NCBI RefSeq assembly: GCF_018919145.1
Contig: NZ_JAHLQJ010000010.1
Location: 124,001-188,000, forward strand
Direction: 5' to 3'
Length of the DNA stretch: 64,000 nucleotides
Source: Paenibacillus brevis
GTDB taxonomy: Bacteria > Bacillota > Bacilli > Paenibacillales > Paenibacillaceae
In this document: positions 25,928 through 36,100 of the stretch, one piece after another
Layout of the letters: each line of letters begins with the position of its first letter
Numbering within the stretch: the first letter of the stretch is position 1
Made by a program: the position numbers and the translations under genes
Notes under the pieces: model-generated
Database searches by the model: none
Seen by the model: only the letters and a program-made list of their open reading frames with translations
Told to the model about the DNA's origin: nothing

Positions 25928-27994
25928 TTAGGGTTGTTTAGAGAGACCGTATGCTTCACGAATGAGTGAGAAGTAATGGTCGCCGCGCACCGCTTCGAAC
26001 TCAGGGCCAAGTGCCTCTGTAATCTCTGCAACATCTGAAGGAGTCAAGCTCCAGGCCAGCAGGCCGATGGAGACAAATAACGGCGATTTTCCGTCCCAAT
26101 CCGCTTTTGCCCGCTCCAGAATCTGCAGACCCTCTTGAACGGTGCTGATGCCCTGGATTGTCGATACCGGCAGCGAGTTATCAAGAATTTCCACGCCAAA
26201 GCGGTCCTCCCAGCTCAGGAATAAGCCCGGTGCTTTGTAATAGCGCTCATAGGCTTTGGCATAAGTGGAGCCTAGAGGAACGTTCTGACCGTCGATCCGG
26301 TTCAACGCGTAAGTCAGATCCATGCCGGATTTTTGCATATACTTATAGGATTGTTTTAAATAATTGGCAAACGTCGATTCCGGCCAAGCTGCGGGATAGA
26401 AATACCCGGCTCCGGATGGACCGGCAATAATCAGGTCGTTCGCGCTTGCTGTCTGACGGTAATAGTTCAGGATGGCCGGAGCGGCATCGTATAACAGCGG
26501 GCTTGAGGTCCAGTTGATCGGAACCTCTCCCCGTGCTGGATCATCCCACAGAATACGCATGCGGTGCTGGTTGTATTGGAAGTTATCGCCTTCGCTGAAG
26601 GTATAAGTCACATAAATCTTATTGTTCAACTTAGGCTGAGGAGATGGTTTGGCCCGTGAAGGCTGTATTTTGGTGCCGGAGAACACGGTCAAATTGCTGA
26701 ACCAGTCGGCTGCCAGTACATATACGCTGTGATTGGAGGCCACCTCTACAGAGCTGAATTCGCCCTCCACATCATTGCTGAACCAGCCCAGATAAGGGGT
26801 TCCAGGTTTAACATCCGCCATTATTTTTTCAAACAAGGCTCTTTGCTTTGGATCATTCACTTCGAGCCAGAACACCATTGCTTTATTCGCTACTGCATAA
26901 TCTCTGAGATAGCCGTAAGGCTCCTTCTGCTCGGAGGAGAGAGGCTGAATGTTCCCTGCAGAAACCTTAAACTGGTTCCACATATGCACCGTAGCGGTCA
27001 ACTCACGGGTGCCGGCAGGAGGCGTGAATTTGTAGACGAAATAGCGCCCGTTGTCGGCAAATCGATGCCCGCCGTCGCCAGCGGAGACTTGAGAGTCCTG
27101 ACGGTCGTATAAGAAGGCTTCTTCTTCCGGCGTACCAGGAATGAATTGAGCAATCGTGTTGCCGTCCGCTTTAATGATCACTTCATGAACCGCCGAGCCC
27201 CATCCGTCCTGGGTGAATGCATCATCAAAGCGCAAGTACACGGCCTCTTTACCCAGGAATGAGGTCAAGTCCAGATCATAAGCAGCCTTATTGCTGGCAT
27301 CGCGAATCGGATCGGTTTCTTGCGCGATAGTTACAAAGGATTCAGGCAGTCCCGCCGGAATCTTGATCGACACGTTCGGGCTGAGGCCAACGAGCATCCG
27401 GTGCGTGGTTTTGTCCCAGAGCTGCTCGTATTGCCACGTATACGCGTCCAGCCGATTCTTGAATTTGCCGCGCAAATCCTGAACAACCTTCAGCTTGTAG
27501 GGGGCGGCTTGCAGCTTAACGGCCAGCTCGGGGCTGACCACTACGGCATCCTTAAGTCCGGCCAAAGTTGTAGCTACGTTGATGGAATCGGGGATTTCCG
27601 GATCATAGATAATCAGGCCTTTCATTTCATTCTTGTATTTCTTCACAATGGTCCAAACATCGTCGTGCAGAACATAAGGAACACGAAGATCCTTCAGCCA
27701 GGTCAATTTTCCCTCTTCTTCATTTTCCAGCAGATAGATTCTCGGTTCAGCTCGGTTTACAATGCCTTGGAGAGTAGCCAGGAGTAGCCGGGTATCTCCT
27801 GAGGCATCCAGCACGTTGGCAACATCCAGATGCTTAACGCTTGCAAAGCTGGGAAGTGCTTGCGATGCGGGCCAGCTGATTTGATTTTTTTGTGTAGAAC
27901 CTGTAGAGGAATGTGCAGATGCTGAGGCGGTGCCAAAGACTAAGGACAGTGTACAACATACAACGAAACATCTGATCGCGAATGTTCGAATCAA
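25928..27994 (-). CDS. Secreted GxGYxYP-domain protein, putative glycoside hydrolase
   Basis: 688 residues with a Sec signal peptide (hydrophobic CFVVCCTLSLVFGTASASA, probable cleavage after ASA near residue 27). The family signature GPSGAGYFYPAAWP is about residues 525-538, within the C-terminal GxGYxYP domain; the N-terminal half contains the LLATLQGIVNRAEPRIYLL opening typical of these proteins. Members are regarded as putative glycan-active enzymes; activity is not established. It is divergent from the gntR regulator and probably belongs to the same glycan-use locus. 163 bases separate it from its terminator and hold nothing else. Confidence 0.8.
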   Translation of the reverse strand: MIRTFAIRCFVVCCTLSLVFGTASASAHSSTGSTQKNQISWPASQALPSFASVKHLDVANVLDASGDTRLLLATLQGIVNRAEPRIYLLENEEEGKLTWLKDLRVPYVLHDDVWTIVKKYKNEMKGLIIYDPEIPDSINVATTLAGLKDAVVVSPELAVKLQAAPYKLKVVQDLRGKFKNRLDAYTWQYEQLWDKTTHRMLVGLSPNVSIKIPAGLPESFVTIAQETDPIRDASNKAAYDLDLTSFLGKEAVYLRFDDAFTQDGWGSAVHEVIIKADGNTIAQFIPGTPEEEAFLYDRQDSQVSAGDGGHRFADNGRYFVYKFTPPAGTRELTATVHMWNQFKVSAGNIQPLSSEQKEPYGYLRDYAVANKAMVFWLEVNDPKQRALFEKIMADVKPGTPYLGWFSNDVEGEFSSVEVASNHSVYVLAADWFSNLTVFSGTKIQPSRAKPSPQPKLNNKIYVTYTFSEGDNFQYNQHRMRILWDDPARGEVPINWTSSPLLYDAAPAILNYYRQTASANDLIIAGPSGAGYFYPAAWPESTFANYLKQSYKYMQKSGMDLTYALNRIDGQNVPLGSTYAKAYERYYKAPGLFLSWEDRFGVEILDNSLPVSTIQGISTVQEGLQILERAKADWDGKSPLFVSIGLLAWSLTPSDVAEITEALGPEFEAVRGDHYFSLIREAYGLSKQP

Positions 27995-28079
27995 GTTCGT
28001 TCACCTCATATCCTCGAATTGGGAGTTATCGTCCGGAGTCGCAGGCCGGCATGAATTTCCCTCCTTTCAGACCCTATAT

Positions 28080-28154
28080 TTTAGGTTTAACGACAACACC
28101 TAAACAATATGTTAAATATATCCAATGTAGTTTGTCAATAATTTAAACAATATT
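28080..28154 (-). promoter_or_regulatory. Promoter and candidate operators of the GxGYxYP gene
   Basis: On the minus strand TTGACA (28138-28133), 18 bases, TAACAT (28114-28109). A TTTAGGT/ACCTAAA inverted repeat (28080-28104) lies at the expected start of transcription. Two direct repeats TAAACAATAT at 28101-28110 and 28145-28154 flank the -35. Confidence 0.55.
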
Positions 28155-28162
28155 TCAGGAGA

Positions 28163-28189
28163 TTGACTAAATGACATAAATGATATAAC
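28163..28189 (+). promoter_or_regulatory. gntR promoter with tandem AAATGAYATA operators
   Basis: TTGACT at 28163-28168 and TATAAC at 28184-28189 (15 bases apart, short). Between them AAATGACATA (28169-28178) and AAATGATATA (28178-28187) are repeated head to tail with a period of nine. The same decamer occurs twice in the ABC-operon promoter, so these are likely operators of the GntR protein. Confidence 0.6.
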
Positions 28190-28225
28190 GTAAATATGTA
28201 ATAGAGAAATGGTAAGGAGAACCCT

Positions 28226-29458
28226 ATGCAAAATGAACGTAAACCGTTATATATGCAGATTCAACAGTACTTTAAGGATTTGATCCTGTCCGGCAAGCTG
28301 CGGGAGGCAGACAAGATCCCTTCGGAAAAAGAATTGATGGAGCAGTTCGACGTTAGCCGGATTACGGTGGCAAATGCGCTCATCCAGCTTGCGAAGGAAG
28401 GGTGGATTTACCGTATTCCCGGCAGAGGAAGCTTTGTCAGCGAAGAAATCGGCGAATTATTGTCACATCAACATCAGCAGGAGGGGACTGCACGTCTGCT
28501 ACCGGAAGGGAGCGGCATCAGCTTTGCGCAGGCGGGGGCAGGCCATGTAGCTAACGGGGATAGATCGCTGGTTGTGCCCGGGCAAAATGAAATATCCCCA
28601 GGCTCCATGACGATAGGATTGGTTATGCCGCTTCTGGTCGATTACTTTGCCATCCGGCTGCTGCAAGGAATCAACAGTGTGATCGAGAATAGTCCCTATA
28701 ACCTGCAAATTGTCCTGACCTATAATTCAATTGACCGTGAGAAGGCGGCGATTCAGGATCTAATTCGCAAGGGGGCTGCTGGACTGATCATTTTCCCTTC
28801 CGATGCCGAAATGTACAACGAGGATATCTTGTCGCTTAAAATGCAGGGCTTCCCGTTTGTTCTGATCGACCGGTATTTGCCCGGCGTGGCCACTAATGTG
28901 GCGCGCAGTGACGGGATGGTCGGCGGACAGCTTGCCGTCGATTATTTATGGGGATTAGGACATCGTGATATTGCGATTTGCTCGGATTCTCCCTTGCCGA
29001 CGATTACCGTGGAGGACCGGATTAACGGATACATGGAGGCTATGAAGCAAAAAGAGGCGATGATTAATCCGGCGCTGATCCTGACAGACTTTAATGTGGA
29101 TTACAGTGAAATTGATAAGAAACACCCGCTTTACCGGTTCATTAAAAATCAAATTGCCACCGCCTATATTACGCTGAATGGCCGGCTGGGCCTGCATATA
29201 TACTCCATCTGCAAGGAGCTGGGCCTCCGGGTGCCTGAGGACGTCTCGATCCTGACGTTTGACGATCCCTCCCCGGGACTGCATGAATGGGGCTACTTCT
29301 CCCATATTTCTCAGTCGGAAATGGAGATGGGAGAAGCGGCGACGCAAATTTTAATCGATATTCTGGAGGGCGGGGATTCCAGGGAGCAAGGCTACACCAA
29401 GGTGATCCTGGAGCCAAAGCTCATTGAGAGCCAATCCACAGGCCCTTTGCGCAGATAG
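28226..29458 (+). CDS. GntR-type regulator with LacI-like sugar-binding domain
   Basis: 410 residues. Residues 1-75 are a GntR winged helix (PLYMQIQQYFKDLILSGKL, then IPSEKELMEQFDVSRITV and IYRIPGRGSFV). Residues about 128-405 are a LacI/GalR periplasmic-binding-type domain (IGLVMPLLVDYFAIRLLQGI, FVLIDRYLPGVATNVARSD, LGHRDIAICSDSP). The linker of about 50 residues is rich in G, A and Q. This AraR-like architecture usually gives repression relieved by a sugar. It lies immediately upstream of a sugar ABC operon and divergent from the GxGYxYP gene; the inducer is probably an oligosaccharide they handle. Confidence 0.88.
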   Translation: MQNERKPLYMQIQQYFKDLILSGKLREADKIPSEKELMEQFDVSRITVANALIQLAKEGWIYRIPGRGSFVSEEIGELLSHQHQQEGTARLLPEGSGISFAQAGAGHVANGDRSLVVPGQNEISPGSMTIGLVMPLLVDYFAIRLLQGINSVIENSPYNLQIVLTYNSIDREKAAIQDLIRKGAAGLIIFPSDAEMYNEDILSLKMQGFPFVLIDRYLPGVATNVARSDGMVGGQLAVDYLWGLGHRDIAICSDSPLPTITVEDRINGYMEAMKQKEAMINPALILTDFNVDYSEIDKKHPLYRFIKNQIATAYITLNGRLGLHIYSICKELGLRVPEDVSILTFDDPSPGLHEWGYFSHISQSEMEMGEAATQILIDILEGGDSREQGYTKVILEPKLIESQSTGPLRR

Positions 29459-29511
29459 AGAGCAGGATAGAACGGGGCAAATGGTAATGAAACAATCATG
29501 AATAAGGATCT

Positions 29512-29547
29512 AAGACACTTGACCTTTGCGTCAGGTGTCTTTTTTTG
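29512..29547 (+). terminator. Rho-independent terminator of gntR
   Basis: AAGACACTTGAC / GTCAGGTGTCTT stem followed by T7. Confidence 0.85.
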
Positions 29548-29562
29548 AAGCAAATTAGCGAT

Positions 29563-29610
29563 AAATGATATATCTAATATCTTGACATAAATGACATAGT
29601 GCAATATATT
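29563..29610 (+). promoter_or_regulatory. Sugar ABC operon promoter with AAATGAYATA operators
   Basis: TTGACA at 29582-29587, 17 bases, TATATT at 29605-29610. AAATGACATA at 29589-29598 lies inside the spacer and AAATGATATA at 29563-29572 lies just upstream, 26 bases away. This position would let a bound GntR protein block RNA polymerase. Confidence 0.75.
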
Positions 29611-29682
29611 TAATAATACAATTCGAATTGTAATCCTCAACATGTTTTTGCAGGGCAGAAATCACTAGGAGGTCGCTTGGCT

Positions 29683-30669
29683 ATGGAAAAAACGGCAGAA
29701 CAGGAGGGAAGAGTTTCTTTCAACCGGCGTATGGGCAGACATAAGGATGCCATTATCGCCGCCGTCATTCTGATACCGATGTTTTCATTTTGGCTCGTCG
29801 TATCAGGATTCCCAACATTGTTCGGTTTCGCACTCGGATTTTTTGAGTGGGTCGGATTGGCGGATACGCCGAATTTTATCTGGTTCGACAACTTCGTCAG
29901 CTTTTTTAACAATCCGGTATACACAGACGCTTTGTGGAGATCGATATGGCTGGGCGGGCTCGTAACGGCGATTACGCTTGGCGCGGGATTCGGGGCCGCG
30001 TTACTGATGAACATGCCTCTCTTCGGCAAAGGATTCTACCGCTCGATCTGGTATATCCCGGCTGTCACAGCAACAGTAGCCACAACACAGGTGTTTAACA
30101 TTTTTCTCGATTCGAATAACGGAGTGATCAATAACATTCTCAAGGCCTTGGGCAAAGATCCGATTGTATGGCAGTATTCCGTAGGCTGGGGTATTTTCTG
30201 GATCGTAGTCTATTCGGTCTGGAAGGGTGTCGGGGGTGCGGCGCTAATCTGGCTGGCCGGACTGCAGTCCGTGGATGCGTCATTATACGAGGCGGCGGAA
30301 ATGGATGGAGCAGGTCGATTCAGCAAGCTCCGTTATGTAACCATGCCTGGTCTAAAGCCGATTGCGACCTACATTGTAATCACGAACCTGATCGGAGCTA
30401 TTCAGATTTACGAGCAGGTACTGTTCATTACAAACGGCGGACCCTACGGGCAGACTGAGGTGCTTGTTTTCCGGATTTACCGGGACGGCTTCTGGGATTT
30501 CAATCTCGGGATGGCCGGAGCCTCATCGCTCATCATGGCGATCATCGTCATCACAGCTACGGTGCTGTACTATAATTGGTCAACCAAATCCGACAAGCAG
30601 ACAACGATTCCGATTAAGCCTGTGAACCGGAGCTCGAAGGGGGGAAGCAGCCATGTCCGGAACACGTAA
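29683..30669 (+). CDS. Sugar ABC transporter permease, MalF type
   Basis: 328 residues from the ATG at 29683 (AGGAGG ten bases upstream; TTG at 29677 is the alternative). Six membrane helices; the EAA loop reads DASLYEAAEMDGAGRFSKLRYVTMPGLKP (about 203-231), the contact for the ATPase. It belongs to the carbohydrate uptake family 1 importers. It forms a heterodimer with the next gene, which it overlaps by 17 bases. No ATPase gene occurs in the locus, so a shared MsmX-type ATPase is likely. Confidence 0.92.
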   Translation: MEKTAEQEGRVSFNRRMGRHKDAIIAAVILIPMFSFWLVVSGFPTLFGFALGFFEWVGLADTPNFIWFDNFVSFFNNPVYTDALWRSIWLGGLVTAITLGAGFGAALLMNMPLFGKGFYRSIWYIPAVTATVATTQVFNIFLDSNNGVINNILKALGKDPIVWQYSVGWGIFWIVVYSVWKGVGGAALIWLAGLQSVDASLYEAAEMDGAGRFSKLRYVTMPGLKPIATYIVITNLIGAIQIYEQVLFITNGGPYGQTEVLVFRIYRDGFWDFNLGMAGASSLIMAIIVITATVLYYNWSTKSDKQTTIPIKPVNRSSKGGSSHVRNT

Positions 30670-31576
30670 CAAAAATTTCAAGAAGCAGTTCAAGCCGGCC
30701 TATTTTTTCGGCCATATTGTGTTGCTCGGCATCGGCCTGATTTTGCTCTATCCCCTGATCTTTATGGTGCTGGCCGGATTTTTTACCAAGACAGAATTTA
30801 CGGCAACCGTGTTGGGGATCTTCCCTATTCCCAAGCAGCCGACATTAGAAAATTTTAAAGCCCTGATTATTGGATCGACGGACTCCTCGGTAGCGATGTA
30901 CTTCCGCAACTCCGTGATCCGGACGGCATACAACACCTTCTGGGCGATCCTGACTTCATTTCTGGCAGGGTATGTATTCGCCCGTCTGAAGTTCAAGGGG
31001 CGCGAGGTGCTGTTTCTGATTATGCTTGCCACGCAAATGATCCCGGGCACGCTGGCTATTATCCCGACTTATCTGGAGTTCGCCAGATTTCCGTTTGCGG
31101 GCGGGAATGATATTTTCACCGGCGGTACAGGGATCCTCAATTCCTGGTGGGTGTATTTGATTGGCGGGCCGAGCATCAATATTATGGGGACGTTTCTGGT
31201 CAAGCAGTCGCTTGAAAAGGTACCGATTGAAATCGATGAAGCTGCAATCATGGATGGAACCGGAACGTTCCGGCTCATCTTCCAGATCCTGTTCCCGCTG
31301 CAGTTGCCGATCATGGCCTTTATTGCGATTACGACAGCGCTCGGGACATGGAATGATTTCATTACACCGTTCTTCTACACAACAAATGATAATTTGCAAA
31401 CGCTTCCGGCAGCGATCACCCGATTATCGTCGGTCGGCGCCAGTCCGGGTGCTGTAATCAACTATCCAATGATCATTACCTTAAGCCTTGGCATCACGAT
31501 TCCAGCCTTGCTGATTTTTGCCTTCTTCCAGAAGTATATTGTACAGGGATTGGCAAATACCGGCATTAAGGGCTGA
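30653..31576 (+). CDS. Sugar ABC transporter permease, MalG type
   Basis: 307 residues, six membrane helices. The EAA loop is PIEIDEAAIMDGTGTFRLIFQILFPLQLP (about 191-219). An unusual insert rich in glycine, FPFAGGNDIFTGGTG, lies in an external loop near 140-155. It pairs with the MalF-type permease just upstream. The binding protein follows after 51 bases. Confidence 0.92.
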   Translation: MSGTRNKNFKKQFKPAYFFGHIVLLGIGLILLYPLIFMVLAGFFTKTEFTATVLGIFPIPKQPTLENFKALIIGSTDSSVAMYFRNSVIRTAYNTFWAILTSFLAGYVFARLKFKGREVLFLIMLATQMIPGTLAIIPTYLEFARFPFAGGNDIFTGGTGILNSWWVYLIGGPSINIMGTFLVKQSLEKVPIEIDEAAIMDGTGTFRLIFQILFPLQLPIMAFIAITTALGTWNDFITPFFYTTNDNLQTLPAAITRLSSVGASPGAVINYPMIITLSLGITIPALLIFAFFQKYIVQGLANTGIKG

Positions 31577-31627
31577 GCGACTGGTTCGAATATGCATTAT
31601 CTATAAATATCATGGAGGGGTTCAAGT

Positions 31628-33088
31628 ATGGTATTGAGAAAAATGACGCTCATCGCGCTCACGCTTATGCTTACGATTGGTCTGGCCGCTTGCGGCGGAG
31701 GCGGAAATAGCAGTGGAAATGGAAACAACCAGGCCGGCGGCCAATCCGGAACCGATAATTCGCAAGGAACTAACGAAACTCCGGGAGGAGCAACGATTAC
31801 CGTCCTCAATGAAGGTGCTGTTGGGGTAGGAGTCGGCGTGCTGAATGATTTGCTGGAGAAAAAGAAGCAGGCGCTAATCGCCGATGAGGCCATGAATCCT
31901 AGAGTCGTGGAAGAGGACTTCAGCTATACACCTGGAGAGCCGCTGATGGCTGGCGTCTTCCCTTACTTCTACCAATCCATCATGCTGGAGAAAATGGAAG
32001 CTCAGAATATTACGGTAAAAATGGAGGATTGGGGCTGGGGCGAGCAGCTGATCCAGAAGCAGACAGCTGGATTCCTGGCAAAGAATATCCCTGACATTAT
32101 CGTAGGGGAGACACAAATGCCCGGCTTCGCCCAACAAGGCTTGCTGGAACCATTCCCAGATGATATGGCACAGGAAATTCGCGACAATGTAGCGCCTGCA
32201 GCCTGGAAGCCGATGGAGTATGACGGAAAGATTTACGGCTTCGCTTCGCAGCCTGGGGTAAGCAGCTTGTTCTGGAATAAAAAGCTGGTAAAAGAAGCGG
32301 GCCTCGATCCTGAAAAGGCTCCCGCAACCTGGGATGAATTACTGGAAAATGTACAGAAGGTAACGGAAGCAGGCAAAGGCAAGTACTATGGCGGCGGCGT
32401 ATATGCCGGTCCAAATGCGGGCGGTTATTTGCGCTATGGTACGCTTCTGGTCATTAACGGCGGCGGGTTTGCTGATGATCAAGGTCAGCCGGTCTTTAAC
32501 AGTGAGGCGAATGTGGAAACGGTACAGTTTTTGAAAGAGCTGAATGCGGCCCATCCGGCAGGATTGATGGCGAATACAAATGAAGGAACTTATTTCGATG
32601 CCTTCAAAAAAGAGCAAATCGCTTATCTGATTGACGGTCCATGGCGCGCTATTGAGAGCTCGCAGATCGGCATTGACTACGGCATGTCGCAAATTCCGTT
32701 AAGCTCTGACGGCAAGGCAGGGAATATTACGATCGGCGCGGCATTCCACTCGGTGCCTAAGGACGCGAAGAACAAGGAAGCGGCGTTTGCTTATATCCGG
32801 GCGATGTATAGTGACGAGATTCAGCAATTGATTGCCGACACTGGCGTGCGTTCCACGGTGCTGAAGTCCATCGCGGAGACAGACGAATATCAGGCAGCTC
32901 ATCCGGAAATGTACCAGCATTACCTAGCCATGGCCGGAAATGTGCAAGGCCTTCCTACCTTTGCGAAGGAAGATTCAAAGATATGGCAAATGTTTGGCGA
33001 TGCGGTCACAAAATCATTGATGACGAATGGGGATATCAAGTCTATTCTGGACGATGCACAGAAGAAGGCGGAAGCGATAACGAAGTAA
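31628..33088 (+). CDS. Sugar-binding lipoprotein of the ABC importer
   Basis: 486 residues. The type II signal peptide ends in LAAC-GGGG (lipidated cysteine about residue 22), followed by a flexible G/N/S/Q-rich linker to about residue 58. The extracellular solute-binding family 1 domain contains IPDIIVGETQMPGFAQQGLLEPF and WNKKLVKEAGLDPEKAPATWDEL. It should present oligosaccharides, presumably mannose-containing, to the two permeases upstream. Unusually for this family it is encoded after, not before, the permeases. Confidence 0.92.
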   Translation: MVLRKMTLIALTLMLTIGLAACGGGGNSSGNGNNQAGGQSGTDNSQGTNETPGGATITVLNEGAVGVGVGVLNDLLEKKKQALIADEAMNPRVVEEDFSYTPGEPLMAGVFPYFYQSIMLEKMEAQNITVKMEDWGWGEQLIQKQTAGFLAKNIPDIIVGETQMPGFAQQGLLEPFPDDMAQEIRDNVAPAAWKPMEYDGKIYGFASQPGVSSLFWNKKLVKEAGLDPEKAPATWDELLENVQKVTEAGKGKYYGGGVYAGPNAGGYLRYGTLLVINGGGFADDQGQPVFNSEANVETVQFLKELNAAHPAGLMANTNEGTYFDAFKKEQIAYLIDGPWRAIESSQIGIDYGMSQIPLSSDGKAGNITIGAAFHSVPKDAKNKEAAFAYIRAMYSDEIQQLIADTGVRSTVLKSIAETDEYQAAHPEMYQHYLAMAGNVQGLPTFAKEDSKIWQMFGDAVTKSLMTNGDIKSILDDAQKKAEAITK

Positions 33089-33112
33089 ACTACATTGAAA
33101 GAGTGATCCAGC

Positions 33113-36100
33113 ATGCCTTTTGAAACAAATCCAATCATGACCCAAAAAGCAAAGGGACGTTTGTCCAAGCTGCAAAGCTACATTTATGAGCCAGTCTCCT
33201 CTCTTGGAGTTACCGCTTGGGTAACCAAGGAGCCCGTGAAGTATGAGGACCGGATCACCGGAACATCCATCAAGCTGAAACCCGGTGATAAATGGGGGAA
33301 TTTATGGGATTGCGCCTGGTTTCATTTCCAGGGAGAAGTCCCAGCCTCGGCTGGGGGAGCAAAGGTTGTCTTGTTGATTGATATCAACGGGGAGCTGTGC
33401 CTTGTGGACGAAGCCGGAACGCCGCGACAGGGGTTGACGAATGTAAGCTCTGAATTTGATTACAGCTTGGGCATGCCCGGCAAGCGCGTAGTGGATATCA
33501 CCAACGAAGCCCGAGGCGGCGAAGTGATCGATTTGTGGGGAGATGCAGGCTGTAACGATCTGTTTGGTCATTATCGCAGCGGCACGTTGAAGGAAGCTTG
33601 CATTGCCATCTGCCATGAAGAGGCGCGACAGCTTTATTACGACCTGGAGGTATTGATCGAGCTGTCAGAGCAACTGCCTGATTCCAGTGCCAGAAAGGCG
33701 CGCGTGCTGCAGAGTGTCTATGAAGCGTCCAATTTGCTCGCCGAAATCAATGAAGAAACCGTCCGGTTAGCCAGAGCCAGAGTTGCGCCGGAGTTAGCTA
33801 AAGAAGGCGGGGATCCGGTGGTCACCGTCAGTGCCGTCGGGCACGCGCATATTGACCTGGCCTGGCTCTGGCCGATCCGGGAGACGATCCGCAAGGGCGC
33901 CCGGACCTTCTCTACTGCGCTTCGGAATCTGGAGAAATATCCGGATTACGTGTTCGGGGCGAGCCAGCCTCAGCTATATGCTTGGATGAAGGAATACCAT
34001 CCTGAGTTATATGCAGAGGTGAAGGAACGTATCCGTGAAGGGCGCTGGGAAGTCCAAGGCGCGATGTGGGTAGAGCCGGATACGAATATCTCCGGAGGCG
34101 AGGCGCTGATTCGGCAAATTTTATATGGAAAGAGATTCTTTCGGGAGGAATTCGGCCAGGACATGAAGGTGCTGTGGCTGCCTGACGTATTCGGCTATAC
34201 GGGGAGTCTGCCGCAGCTGCTTAAGAAGTCCGGTGTCGACTATATGATGACGCAGAAGCTGTCGTGGAGCGTCTATAATAAACATCCGCATCACAGCTTC
34301 ATATGGGAAGGTATTGACGGTACGAAGGTGCTGACGCACTTGCCGCCGGAGGATACGTACAACAGCCCGGCGGCTCCGCGCTCGCTTGCCAAGATCGAAG
34401 AGAGCTATCTGGATCGGAGCGTGTCGGAGCATGCGTTAATGCTGTTTGGTATCGGTGATGGCGGGGGCGGCCCAGGAGAGGAGCATCTGGAGCGCCTGTC
34501 CCGGGAGAAGAACCTGCTGGGCTTGCTGCCGGTTGTTCAGGAGCCTGCCATTACGTTCTTCCATCGGCTGGAGGAGGAGGCTTCACGCTTCCAGACTTAC
34601 CGCGGTGAATTGTATCTGGAGAAGCATCAGGGAACCTTGACTACGCAGGCAAGGAACAAGTGGTATAACCGTAAGCTGGAGAAGGGCCTGCGGGAGTTGG
34701 AATTTGCGGTATCCTTGCTATGGCTGCTAACGGGCGACGATCATGCTTATCCGGCTGAACGGCTTGAGGTGATCTGGAAAGAGGTTCTTCTGTACCAGTT
34801 CCATGACATTCTCCCGGGCTCTTCAATAACAAGAGTATATGATGAATCCCTGGAGCGGTACGGCAAGCTATTGAGTGAAGTACAGACCATGATTAACGAA
34901 GCTTACAAGCAGCTTGCAGGCTTATCCGGAACACCTAAGGGAGAGTCCGTTCTGTTCAATTCACTGCCTTGGGACCGATTGCAGTGGCTGGAGCGCGGAG
35001 GCAAATGGCATTATGTGCAGGTTCCGGCAATGGGCTGGAAATCGCTTGCAGACGCTGAAGTGAAGCATCCGGATGAGCTGCTGGCCGCGGAAAACTCCAA
35101 GCTGGAGAACGAACGGCTCAGAGTTCTCTTCGATGAGGATGGCAGTATCCTTTCGTTGTTCGACAAGCTGGCTAATCGCGAGGTGTTGAAGCAGGGGGCG
35201 AAGGCCAATTTGTTCACGGTTTATCACGACGATGGCGATGCCTGGGACTTCCCGCGCGACTACCGGGAGATGATCGCCGGAACAATGAAGCTTGAAGCTG
35301 TAAAAGCAAGTCTTTCGGGACCTTATGCTGTCATTGAGCAAGAATACCGCTTCGGCAAATCCACGCTGAGACAGAGAATCTCCCTGGAGCAAGGCGGAGA
35401 ACTGCTTCGGTTCGATACAGAGGCGGATTGGCACGAAGCCGGTAAAATGCTGCGCGTTGCCTTCCCGGTGAATGTGGCGGCAGATCTGGCAAACTGCGAA
35501 ATTCAGTTTGGTGTGATGAAGCGGCCTACAACGCGCAACAATCAAATTGAGTTTGCCCGCGATGAAATTTGCGCCCATCATTACATCGACTTGTCTCAGC
35601 CGGACTACGGCGTGGCCTTGCTGAATGACAGTAAATATGGACACAGCGCGGAGAACGGGGTACTAGATCTGAATCTGCTGCGCAGTCCTTCTTACCCTGA
35701 TCCGAAGGCCGATGTGGCTGAGCATAAGTTCACATACGCGCTGTATCCGCATACGGGGGATTACATCGAAGCAGCTGTATACCGCAAGGGTTATGAGCTG
35801 AACATCCCGCTTCATGCTGTGGAGACATCGGCGGCGAGCCGGGGAGCAGATACTATGAAGCTTCCGGAAAGTCTGGTGCAAATCGACCATCCGAATGTCA
35901 TGATCGAGGCTATAAAAAAAGCTGAAGACAGCGGTCATTTAATTCTGCGACTGTATGAAACGGCAGGTGCGGGAGCCGAGGTCCGGTTATCCCTTTCTCT
36001 GGACTGCCAGACCATCGAGGAGACCGATTTGCTGGAGAATGCGACTGAATTACTGGTTGAACGAAAGAATGAGGCAAGCTTGTGTTTTACACCGTTTGAG

